Positions 1-7,600 of a DNA stretch of 7,956 bases are shown piece by piece (position 1 is the first letter of the stretch; the number at the start of each line of letters is the position of its first letter). The DNA is from CAYJPK01 sp964372035 (GTDB taxonomy: Bacteria > Desulfobacterota > Desulfovibrionia > Desulfovibrionales > Desulfovibrionaceae). The stretch lies in contig CAYJPK010000090.1 of NCBI GenBank assembly GCA_964372035.1, positions 1 through 7,956 of the forward strand, written 5' to 3'. Both the position numbers and the translations under genes were made by a program. The notes beneath the pieces are model-generated. The model was not told the origin of the DNA. It saw nothing but the letters and a program-made list of their open reading frames with translations, and did no database searches.

Positions 1-98
1 ATTAGTTAGATGCATTTATTTATTAACTAAAAAAGAATAAATTACTTATAACATATTATTTTATCATGGTAAATAGAAAATAAAAAGAAGTAAGAACA

Positions 99-1025
99 CT
101 AATATTTTAGCGACTTAAGAGGGGTTTTAAGCTTTAATACTTGCCATGGCTCAGACCACGGAGGTAAACATTCAAATACAAAATCATCAAACATCAACCG
201 GCTTGCATGAAGCAATAACCCTGCCTCACACGCTAAGCCATCATATTTTTTATCACCAATAATTGGCATTCCATGAAGAGAGAGTTGCGCTCTTATTTGG
301 TGTTTTTTTCCACTATGCAATTTAATTTGAAGCAAGGAAAATTCTTGATTTTTTGAAATACACTTTAATTCTAAGCTTGCGACTTTGCCCTTATCATCTA
401 TTGCCATACGCTCAAAATTATTTTCGATTGATTTTTTTAAGGTATCTTTTAGTTCGACTATGTCGGTGCTAACATCAGCCTTAACCCAAGCAAGATATTC
501 TTTGTGTAAGAATCCCTCTTCACGCTGACTAAAAACATCATGCATTTTGCGCAAAAATCCATAAGTTTTTGCGACTAGCACAATACCGCTAGTCTCTCTA
601 TCTAGTCTATGAACAGGAGTTGGTTTAAAAGGGCTCTTTGCATAAGTTGAGTTCAAAATATCAACTAAACAAGTATCAATTTTACTGCCACCCTGAACAG
701 CTAAACCTTTAGGCTTATTTAAAACCATAAATTCAGGATAATCGGCAATTATCATATTCTTTATCAAATCTATATTTGACTCTTGGCTGCCAGATTCTCT
801 GTTGAATTCTTTTAAGTTTGCAAAGGGTGGTAAGCGAATTTCATCGAAAGCATCAAGTCTATCAAAAGCTTTTACTCGTTTTTTATTGCGCCTAACCTGA
901 CCTGTGCGAATCCATTTATGTAAAGTAGTGCCACTAAAGCCTAGTGAAGGATCTAAATCAATATGGCGCTCTAAAAATTGCAATATTTTTTGCCCTGCTT
1001 CAGCTTCACTAACTGTCAAAATCAT
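99..1025 (-). CDS. RluA-family 23S rRNA/tRNA pseudouridine synthase (RluC-like)
   Basis: This enzyme isomerises specific uridines to pseudouridine in structured RNA, most likely 23S rRNA. Counting from the ATG at 1025 it has 308 residues. An N-terminal S4 RNA-binding domain (about 1-68) is followed by the catalytic domain. The catalytic motif HRLDRETSG is at 139-147, with the presumed nucleophile Asp142. Further family signatures are NKPKG (103-107), KEYLAWV (175-181), HQIR (242-245), IIGDKKYDG (255-263) and LLHASRL (271-277). The frame stays open up to a GTG at 1049, but nothing resembling a Shine-Dalgarno precedes it. The ATG at 1025 has a weak GAG six bases upstream, begins right at the S4 domain, and forms an ATGA overlap with the tmk stop. 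I therefore prefer 1025. It is the last gene of the cluster. RluC and RluD cannot be told apart by eye, so the target uridines are unknown. Confidence 0.93.
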   Translation of the reverse strand: MILTVSEAEAGQKILQFLERHIDLDPSLGFSGTTLHKWIRTGQVRRNKKRVKAFDRLDAFDEIRLPPFANLKEFNRESGSQESNIDLIKNMIIADYPEFMVLNKPKGLAVQGGSKIDTCLVDILNSTYAKSPFKPTPVHRLDRETSGIVLVAKTYGFLRKMHDVFSQREEGFLHKEYLAWVKADVSTDIVELKDTLKKSIENNFERMAIDDKGKVASLELKCISKNQEFSLLQIKLHSGKKHQIRAQLSLHGMPIIGDKKYDGLACEAGLLLHASRLMFDDFVFECLPPWSEPWQVLKLKTPLKSLKY

Positions 1026-1645
1026 AATAAGCTCTGAATTTTTTTCCACGCTGTTTCAGCAACAATTTCTTTCTCAAGCGTTGCATCAATCACAAAAAAC
1101 TTATTATCTTCTTTTGCCATTTCCAAAAAACCTTGACGCACCTTTGCATGAAAATCTAAAGCCTCACGCTCAAAACGACCTTCACAAATTTCTGTCCCCT
1201 CTTTAACATGGCGACTAGCCGCCCTATTTAAACCTGTTTCAACTTCAAGGTCTAATAATACTGTTAAATCAGGATACAAGCCATTTATTGCCTTATCGTT
1301 AAGATTTCTTAGGTTTTCAACATCAAGCCCACGACCGTAACCTTGATATGCAATTGTAGAATGGATATAGCGATCGCAAAGAACTATTTTATTAGCACTA
1401 AGTGCATCTTTTATATTAAGATTTACGTGTTGTGCACGATCAGCCAAAAATAAAAAAAGTTCAGCTTCTGGACAAATTTTTTGTTCAGCATGTAATAAAA
1501 TTGAGCGCAATTTCTGCCCTAAATCACTACCGCCAGGCTCACGTGTGGAGTAAACTTCATAACCATTTTCTTCTAACTTCTGGCATAAAGTTTTTATAAG
1601 AGTGCTTTTTCCACAACCTTCTATCCCTTCAAGGGTAATAAACAC
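1022..1645 (-). CDS. tmk: Thymidylate kinase (dTMP kinase)
   Basis: This cytoplasmic enzyme phosphorylates dTMP to dTDP using ATP, an essential step in dTTP synthesis. The 207-residue length is normal for the family. The P-loop GIEGCGKST is at 7-15, the TREPGG motif at 34-39, and the DRY substrate-binding motif at 91-93, followed by the thymidine-contacting segment STIAYQGYGRGL (96-107). The arginine-rich LID is at about 140-161 (RAASRH, then GRFERE). The P-loop lacks the extra arginine while the LID is basic, which fits the bacterial type II enzymes. The start is a GTG at 1645, preceded five bases upstream by a strong AAGGAA. It lies inside the 3' end of the upstream exoribonuclease-like gene (25-nt overlap, different frame). 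The TGA stop overlaps the ATG of the downstream pseudouridine synthase. Both overlaps point to translational coupling. Confidence 0.96.
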   Translation of the reverse strand: MFITLEGIEGCGKSTLIKTLCQKLEENGYEVYSTREPGGSDLGQKLRSILLHAEQKICPEAELFLFLADRAQHVNLNIKDALSANKIVLCDRYIHSTIAYQGYGRGLDVENLRNLNDKAINGLYPDLTVLLDLEVETGLNRAASRHVKEGTEICEGRFEREALDFHAKVRQGFLEMAKEDNKFFVIDATLEKEIVAETAWKKIQSLL

Positions 1646-2655
1646 TGCTCTTCCTTTATGTGCTGAACTTGCTTTTTCTTACCGTTGCAAACTTTAGGAG
1701 CCTTATACAAAGCACGTTGCAATACGCTTTGATAAGGTGACCAAGTTGAGGCATCATCACTTTCATCAGCAAATAACGTTGCAAAACTATTCAATTTTGC
1801 ATCAATATTATCAGCATGATGTAAAACAAAAGCTTCAGCAGTTTGTGGCAAACGAGGTGAACCATATTCATATTGACCATGATGACTTAGAATAAGATGT
1901 TTCAGATGCACTGCATATTCTTCTTCCAAACCAGCTTTTTTAATGAACGGTTCTAGTTTTTCAATTCCTATATTTATATGTCCAACTAACTTACCAACAG
2001 TTGTATAATCATTGCTAAGACCACCAGATAATTCCCAAATCTTACCGAAATCATGGAAAATTGCGCCTACAATTAAAATTTGCCTATCAATTTGAGGATA
2101 TAAATCAGCCATATTTTGACAAATTTTCACAACACCTAAAATATGTTCAAGTAAACCACCAACCCAAGCATGATGAATACTCTTTGCAGCCGGAGCCTGC
2201 TTTAAACGTCCTACAATTTCATCATTATTCAAAACACTTGAACATAATTTTTTAAGTGGTGGGTGCAAAATTTCTTTTTTACAAATTTCAATCAATTCTT
2301 CAAGCATATCGTCAGGCGAATACTCACTTGCCAACAAGAAATCACCTAAGTTGATTTGCAATTGTTCTTCTTCGCTTAGCACTCTAAAATTATTAACGGA
2401 AAGCTGAATTTGCTCTCTATACAAATCAGCTCTAGCATCAATTTCAACCAACACACCAGCACTAATACTAGCAAAATTTTGCGCCATTGGACTCCAAATT
2501 CTTGCTTCTAAACTACCTGAATTATCCTTAATTTCTAAACGCCAAAAAGGACCATTTTTTGCTTGCTGTTGACTTGCTTGTGCTAGTAAAAAAATACCGT
2601 TAATTTCAGTACCAGCTTTTATATCTTTAATAAATAATTGCTTTTCAATATTCAT
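1621..2655 (-). CDS. OB-fold/HD-domain protein, YhaM-family 3'-5' exoribonuclease
   Basis: The 344-residue protein has the two-domain layout of Bacillus YhaM (Cbf1): an N-terminal nucleic-acid-binding OB fold followed by a metal-dependent HD phosphohydrolase. The OB fold spans about 14-92 (beta-rich, with WRLEIKDNSG at 38-47 and LEARIW at 49-54). The HD domain spans about 158-290. Visible metal ligands are HH at 161-162, His171 in the GGLLEH motif, HD at 201-202, His226, HH at 258-259 and Asp282. In characterised relatives the domain pair degrades RNA (and ssDNA) from the 3' end with a divalent metal. That activity is inferred here, not shown. A basic, lysine-rich tail after about 320 extends it beyond the roughly 314 residues of B. 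subtilis YhaM. The ATG at 2655 has AAGGG six bases upstream. The gene follows cobU by 9 nt, and its last 25 nt overlap tmk. Confidence 0.9.
   Translation of the reverse strand: MNIEKQLFIKDIKAGTEINGIFLLAQASQQQAKNGPFWRLEIKDNSGSLEARIWSPMAQNFASISAGVLVEIDARADLYREQIQLSVNNFRVLSEEEQLQINLGDFLLASEYSPDDMLEELIEICKKEILHPPLKKLCSSVLNNDEIVGRLKQAPAAKSIHHAWVGGLLEHILGVVKICQNMADLYPQIDRQILIVGAIFHDFGKIWELSGGLSNDYTTVGKLVGHINIGIEKLEPFIKKAGLEEEYAVHLKHLILSHHGQYEYGSPRLPQTAEAFVLHHADNIDAKLNSFATLFADESDDASTWSPYQSVLQRALYKAPKVCNGKKKQVQHIKEEQCLLPLKG
1651..1656 (-). promoter_or_regulatory. Shine-Dalgarno that fixes the GTG start of tmk
   Basis: On the minus strand AAGGAA sits five bases before the GTG at 1645-1643. It lies inside the coding sequence of the upstream OB/HD gene. 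It is the best ribosome binding site near the tmk start, and the protein begins MFITLEG, exactly where thymidylate kinases usually begin. This supports GTG initiation. Confidence 0.75.
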
Positions 2656-2661
2656 ATTAAT

Positions 2662-2666
2662 CCCTT
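2662..2666 (-). promoter_or_regulatory. Shine-Dalgarno of the OB/HD gene, overlapping the cobU stop
   Basis: On the minus strand AAGGG lies six bases before the ATG at 2655. Its first two bases belong to the cobU TAA stop (2667-2665). A ribosome terminating on cobU would therefore sit directly on the next initiation site, an arrangement that favours reinitiation. Confidence 0.65.
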
Positions 2667-3225
2667 AAACCTTAAAACAAAGCGGCATATCACCCTTTAA
2701 ACACATAGGCAAACCGCAAACAGAATATATTACTGTCTCACAATTTTTAGCCAGTCTTTGACCAAACTCACCATTTAAATCTCTAAAAAATCGTCCCATC
2801 TTACTTTCAGGAACCAAGCTTGCCCCAACTTCATCATGCACAAAAACGATTTTTTTTTCTTTTTTGTGAATATAATCTATTAACTCATTAATATGTCGAT
2901 TAATTTCTACTTCTGTTAAATCGTAAGCTACGAGGCCAGCCAGCCACATGCTAGTGCTATCAAATAATATCAAATCATTATTTAAATCGTTGAGGGCTTT
3001 TACAATATCTGGCAAATCATCTTTTTTTTCACCAAACAGCTCATAGCTTTGCCAAAAGTCACCACGTTCAAGTTGGTGGCGTCTAATTCTTTCTTGCATT
3101 TCAGCATCAGAGCTCAAAAAAGCTGTAGCTAAATAGCAAGGTTTTTTAGAGTTATGTTCAGAAAAAGTTTGAGCTAAATTACTTTTTCCACTGCGACAAG
3201 CTCCAGTAAATAAAATATTTTGCAT
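2665..3225 (-). CDS. cobU: Adenosylcobinamide kinase / adenosylcobinamide-phosphate guanylyltransferase
   Basis: CobU (CobP) phosphorylates adenosylcobinamide and then transfers GMP to it. The product, adenosylcobinamide-GDP, receives the lower base of the cobamide. The step serves both de novo synthesis and cobinamide salvage. At 186 residues the length is typical. Visible motifs are the P-loop GACRSGKS (8-15), YLATA (31-35), and EMQERIRRH (42-50), in which His50 matches the histidine guanylylated in Salmonella CobU. DSTSMWLAGL (89-98) corresponds to the usual DCLTLWL, with several substitutions. HDEVG (130-134), LVPES (137-141) and RDLNGEFGQRLA (148-159) follow. Most of the usual core is present, so it is probably functional. 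The ATG at 3225 lies 11 nt after the previous stop and has only a poor GGA two bases away, so translation probably depends on coupling. The gene contains A8 and A9 runs. No other cobamide gene is in the window. Confidence 0.93.
   Translation of the reverse strand: MQNILFTGACRSGKSNLAQTFSEHNSKKPCYLATAFLSSDAEMQERIRRHQLERGDFWQSYELFGEKKDDLPDIVKALNDLNNDLILFDSTSMWLAGLVAYDLTEVEINRHINELIDYIHKKEKKIVFVHDEVGASLVPESKMGRFFRDLNGEFGQRLAKNCETVIYSVCGLPMCLKGDMPLCFKV
2839..2868 (-). repeat. Inverted repeat enclosing an A9 tract within cobU
   Basis: Perfect 8-base arms CACAAAAA (2868-2861 read on the minus strand) and TTTTTGTG (2846-2839) are separated by 14 bases. The spacer includes nine consecutive A residues on the coding strand (2858-2850). 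The arms encode ordinary residues around HKKEKK. No U-tract follows, so it is not an intrinsic terminator. It may be chance in AT-rich sequence. Confidence 0.4.
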
Positions 3226-3236
3226 AATCCAAATTT

Positions 3237-4433
3237 TTACTGCGCTGCTGCATTTTCAAAGCGATTAGCAAGCTGTGAAAAAATTGAGCCCGCCTGTGCT
3301 GTAGCTTCAAGCGCTGAATCAGACTGTGCAACTCTTCTAGCTACCCACTGCACAGCATAATACATAGTATCATCACTTAGCCCGCTTCCTCTAATATTTG
3401 ATTTAATTTCAGCAAGTAAGCTTAATTTTAAATTATCTACGGCTTTAGCTGCCTGTTGATAAGCATCGCTTGCTGCTAGCATTTTTGTTTTCAGCTCTTC
3501 TACATTAGAGCTACCATTTTCTCTTGCCTGATCAAAATTAAAAATTTCATTAATATAACGAGTATTTACTACCACCATATTTCGTGTTGCCTTAGCTATT
3601 TCGTCCATTTTTTCTTTGAAATTTTCAACCTTCGATATGCCCGTTAGTGTATTTGCTAAAACTCTAAAATTACCTGAGTAAACTTCATACATTTTGCGAA
3701 CTTGTTCCTCGGTCAAGGGCTTAGCTGTATCGTCTTGAGCAATTAAGCTTGCATCTTGCATAGCTAGCATAAATCTATCAATATACAAGCGGTATAATGC
3801 AGTCAACATACTTGGAGTATAAAAATAACGAAGAGCATCTGCTCGCCCTGTTGGCATATCATCACCAACCCATGCTAAACCTTGCATGCCTGTTCCATAA
3901 CGAATATTTGTTGAACGTAATCCCCTAATAAGTTTATTCGTTTTAGGATTATAATTATTAACTAAAAAATCAGCTAAATCATCTATAAAAGCAACTTTTA
4001 CAACAGCATCATCATTACGACTTGGCACTGCTTTTTGATTTGTATTATCAACTAAGCCACGAACAGTTTCTTGATTTTTAAGAGCTTCCTCTTGCGCTAT
4101 ACGTTCTGCTTCTAATTCTTCAGCTTGAATACGTTCTTTTTCTTTTTGTTCTTCTTCTAAACGCTTTGCTTCAGCTAGTGCTTTTTCATTTTCTTCACGT
4201 GCTTTAATTTCACTCGCGAGTTTTTCTTCTTCCTGCTTTTTCAACTCTTCTTCAGCTAGTCTTGCAACTTCTTCAAGTTTTGCTTTGGCTTCATCTATAG
4301 TTTCAGCTGCCATTTTTTCGGCAAGCTCAACTCGCTCTGGGTGTTTCACTAACCAGAAATATGCAGTCCCACCAGCAAAACATAGCACAAGCAATACTGC
4401 AATAATATGCTTATATGATTTAATATTTGCCAT
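3237..4433 (-). CDS. Membrane-anchored coiled-coil protein of unknown function
   Basis: I do not recognise this 398-residue protein. Three parts are visible. A short N-terminus with lysines is followed by one hydrophobic segment (about 9-28) that lacks an obvious cleavage site and is probably a signal anchor with the rest outside the cytoplasmic membrane. Residues 33-123 are a long run rich in Glu, Lys and Ala, strongly predicted by eye to form a charged helical coiled coil. Residues 140-398 look like a mostly alpha-helical globular domain with aromatic segments (LAWVGDDMP at 186-194, ALRYFYTP at 200-207, MYYAVQWVARRVAQ at 357-370). The stalk resembles TolA domain II in composition, but no TolA C-terminal domain is recognisable. 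The ATG at 4433 has GAGG seven bases upstream. It is the first gene after the promoter at 4560-4532. Its stop lies 11 nt before cobU. A periplasmic scaffold or envelope role is only a guess. Confidence 0.88.
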   Translation of the reverse strand: MANIKSYKHIIAVLLVLCFAGGTAYFWLVKHPERVELAEKMAAETIDEAKAKLEEVARLAEEELKKQEEEKLASEIKAREENEKALAEAKRLEEEQKEKERIQAEELEAERIAQEEALKNQETVRGLVDNTNQKAVPSRNDDAVVKVAFIDDLADFLVNNYNPKTNKLIRGLRSTNIRYGTGMQGLAWVGDDMPTGRADALRYFYTPSMLTALYRLYIDRFMLAMQDASLIAQDDTAKPLTEEQVRKMYEVYSGNFRVLANTLTGISKVENFKEKMDEIAKATRNMVVVNTRYINEIFNFDQARENGSSNVEELKTKMLAASDAYQQAAKAVDNLKLSLLAEIKSNIRGSGLSDDTMYYAVQWVARRVAQSDSALEATAQAGSIFSQLANRFENAAAQ

Positions 4434-4531
4434 AAAACAACCTCGAATATTTTTATGCCCAGCAAAAATAGAGCCACGCAGGATTTTATATATATATTTT
4501 TTAAAATGTAATAAACAATTAATCCAAGAAA

Positions 4532-4560
4532 ATTATATACTAAGTATTAAATTTGAGCAA
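4532..4560 (-). promoter_or_regulatory. Sigma70-type promoter of the five-gene cluster
   Basis: Reading the minus strand, TTGCTC (4560-4555) is separated by 17 bases from a perfect TATAAT (4537-4532). The predicted transcript would start near 4525 and have a leader of roughly 90 nt before the ATG at 4433. The position between the rpoC terminator and the first gene of the cluster is as expected. The -35 box matches the consensus only at TTG. A weaker alternative lies downstream: TTGTTT (4518-4513) with TATATA 16 or 18 bases further on. In such AT-rich sequence good -10 matches arise by chance, so the exact start is uncertain. Confidence 0.6.
4537..4547 (-). promoter_or_regulatory. Candidate operator-like dyad beside the -10 box
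   Basis: The 11-base sequence ATACTTAGTAT on the minus strand is a perfect dyad (ATACT-T-AGTAT). It occupies the promoter spacer and touches the -10 box, where a repressor could act. It is short, and I know no regulator with this exact site, so it is only a candidate. Confidence 0.2.
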
Positions 4561-4585
4561 GCTTATACAGTGCTAATTTAAGCAT

Positions 4586-4614
4586 AAAAAAAGGCAGAAA
4601 ATTAATTCTGCCTT
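4586..4614 (-). terminator. Intrinsic terminator of the rpoC operon
   Basis: On the minus strand a perfect 9-bp stem (AAGGCAGAA at 4614-4606 with TTCTGCCTT at 4599-4591) encloses a 6-base loop. It runs directly into further T residues, giving seven in a row from 4592 to 4586. It begins 22 bases after the rpoC stop, as expected for the end of a highly transcribed operon. The A-rich flank that supplies these T residues lies only on that side. The plus-strand reading is followed by AAATTTTT and would be a weaker terminator, and no plus-strand gene ends here. Confidence 0.9.
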
Positions 4615-4636
4615 AAATTTTTATTAGAATATATTA

Positions 4637-7600
4637 CTATTCGTCCATTTTGAATAAGATTTCATCGTATTCAGAGTCTTCGAAAAAGCGGTTAGGCTTT
4701 TCGTGTTGTTCTGGTACGACGATTCCTTGCTCAACATACTCACGGTAGCCAGTTCCAGCAGGAATTAAGCGACCAACGATTACGTTTTCTTTTAGACCTC
4801 TTAAGTAGTCCATTTTACCCTTAAGCGACGCTTCTGTTAAAACCTTGGTGGTTTCTTGGAATGACGCAGCAGAAATAAATGAAGAGGTTGTCAAAGATGC
4901 TTGTGTAATACCAAGTACAAGCGGTTCTGCAATAGCTGGAGTTAAGCCTTCTGCAATATATTTTGCATTTTCTGACTTAAATTCTGCCTTATCTACTTGC
5001 TCACCAACTAAGAAACTTGTACCACCTGGATCAGTAACAGTAACCTTTCTAAGCATTTGACGCACAATAACTTCAATGTGCTTATCATCGATAGCAACAC
5101 CTTGGAAGCGATAAACTTCTTGAATTTCATCAACAAGATAGCTTGCCAATGTTTTTTCACCTTTTGTACGTAAAATATCATGCAACTCTGGGTGACCCTC
5201 TGTAAGCATATCACCAGCTTCAACAAAATCGCCATCAGAAACAATAATATGTTTACCCTTTGGTACAAGATATTCTTTTGCTTCACCAACATCAGGTGTA
5301 ACAACAAGCTTACGTTTACCTTTTGACTCACCAGCAGAACTTACAGTACCTGCAATTTCAGATACTTCTGCCTTGTCTTTAGGTTTGCGTACTTCAAAGA
5401 GTTCAGCAACACGAGGTAAACCACCAACGATGTCACGAGTTTTTGAAGTTTCACGTGGCTTTCTAGCAATAATATCACCAGCTTCAATGTGTTGACCATT
5501 TGTAACCATGATAATTGCGCCAACTGGTAAGCTGTAAGTTGCAGCCATATTGCTTGTTGTACGGCTTTTTACTTCCCCTGTTTCATCACAAACAGAAATA
5601 GATGGTTTAAAGCCAGTTGTTCTGTATTCAATAATAGAACGAGTTGACTGGTGAGTTGCTTCGTCCATTTTTTCTTGATAAGTTTTACCCTCAACAATAT
5701 CAGTAAACTTAACAGAACCGTCTACTTCAGTAACGAATGGTTCGTTAAACGGATCCCATTCAACCAATAAGTTACCTTTTGTTACTTCTTGTCCGTCAGT
5801 TACGAATAAACGTGCACCATTTGGAAGAGGATATCTTTCTCTTTCACGGCCTTGCTCATCAACAACTGTTAATAAACCGCTCTTACCAAGAACCATAAAC
5901 ACGCCATCTTTATTCTTAACAGCCTTAATACGATTCCAGATAACACGACCATTATGACCAGCTTCAAAGCTTGAACGTTCAATCTCTCTAGACGCTGTAC
6001 CACCAATGTGGAAGGTACGCATTGTAAGCTGTGTTCCAGGTTCACCGATTGACTGAGCAGCAATAATACCAACAGTTTCACCGATGTTAACCAAGTGCCC
6101 ACGTGCAAGGTCACGACCATAACAAAGAGCACAAACACCACGCTCTGACTGACAAGTTAAAGCAGAACGAATAATGATAGAAGTCAAGCCTAATTTTTCA
6201 AATTCAACAACGATTTCTTCATCAATTAAGGTGTTTTCAGGATATAAAATCTCATCTTTTTCAGGGTGATAGATTGGGTATAGTAAAACACGACCAATCG
6301 CACGCTCTGCAAGAGAAATCTTAGCATCAGCACCATTTTGGATAAGTGGTAATTCAATACCATCAACAGTTCCACAATCAGTATCAGTAACGATAACATC
6401 TTGAACAACGTCAACTAAACGACGAGTTAAGTAACCAGAGTTAGCAGTTTTTAAAGCTGTATCCGCCAAACCTTTACGAGCACCGTGAGTTGAGTTGAAG
6501 TACTGTAACACTGTTAAACCTTCACGGAAAGATGAAGTAATCGGTGTTTCAATAATCTCACCAGATGGCTTTGCCATAAGACCACGCATACCAGCTAACT
6601 GACGCATTTGGTCTTGGTTACCTCTAGCACCAGAGTTAGACATCATAAAGATTGGGTTAAAGCTTTGGTTGCGTTCAGTTTTTCCTGTTTTAGGGTCAGT
6701 CATAATGTCATAAGAAATTTCTTTAGTCATTTCAGATGAAACATCTTGAGTTGCCTTAGTCCAAACGTCAACAACCTTGTTATATTTCTCAGTTCTTGTA
6801 ATGATACCATCACGATATTGACGTTCAATATCATCAACTTCATTAGTTGCAGCATCAATGATGCCTTTTTTAGTTGATGGAATTGTTAAGTCTTTAACAC
6901 CGATTGTAACACCAGCACGAGTTGCATATTCATAACCAATATCTTTTAAGCGGTCACAAAGAATAACTGTTGCCTTAATACCTGCATCACGGTAAGCATA
7001 ACCAACTAAACGTGCAATATTCTTTTTAGTTAATACGCAGTTTACATACTCGAAAGATATACCTTCAGGAATAATTTCCCAAACCAAGATACGACCAGCT
7101 GTTGTGTCATAAATCTTACCATCGTCCATTCTTACCTTGATTTTCGCATGTAAGTGGAGTTGGCCAGCATCATAAGCAGCTACAACTTCCCATGGTCCAC
7201 AGAAAGTCATGCCCTCACCCTGTTTGAAAGAGCGATCAGCAGTCATATAGTATAAACCAAGAACAATATCTTGAGATGGAACAATAACTGGTGAACCGTT
7301 CGCAGGTGAAAGAATATTGTTAGTGCTCATCATAAGTACACGACATTCAATCTGCGCTTCAATAGATAAAGGAACGTGAACAGCCATTTGGTCACCGTCA
7401 AAGTCAGCGTTGTATGCTGAACATACGAGTGGGTGAAGCTGAATTGCTTTACCTTCAACTAATAAAGGTTCAAAAGCTTGGATACCTAGTCTGTGCAAGG
7501 TAGGAGCACGGTTTAAAAGAATAGGGTATTCTTTTACAACATCGGATAGAATATCCCATACTACTAACTCCTCACGTTCAACCATCTTTTTAGCACTCTT

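Noticed and set aside
1..98. Possible terminator after the pseudouridine synthase (inverted repeat TTAGTTA at 2-8 with TAACTAA at 24-30)
   Set aside because: The stem is short and almost all A/T with a 15-base loop. Any following U-tract would lie beyond the window edge, so it cannot be supported.
904..1206. Plus-strand open frame of about 100 codons
   Set aside because: It lies antisense to the tmk/pseudouridine synthase junction, has no recognisable domain, and both opposite-strand genes are strongly supported by motifs.
3237..4433. TolA-like assignment for the coiled-coil protein
   Set aside because: Only the anchor and the Glu/Lys/Ala composition are similar. No TolA C-terminal domain can be recognised, and no tol-pal genes are nearby.
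4375..4433. Lipoprotein signal at Cys18 of the coiled-coil protein
   Set aside because: The residues before the cysteine (LLVL) lack the small residue required at the -1 position, so a signal anchor fits better.
4285..4581. Plus-strand open frame of 98 codons running into the intergenic region
   Set aside because: It is antisense to the start of the coiled-coil gene and then crosses its promoter. There is no family resemblance and its composition follows the opposite gene.
4845..6414. Several short open frames on both strands inside rpoC
   Set aside because: They are shadows of rpoC. The minus-strand ones are leucine/valine-rich out-of-frame readings, and the rpoC frame is continuous with all catalytic motifs.
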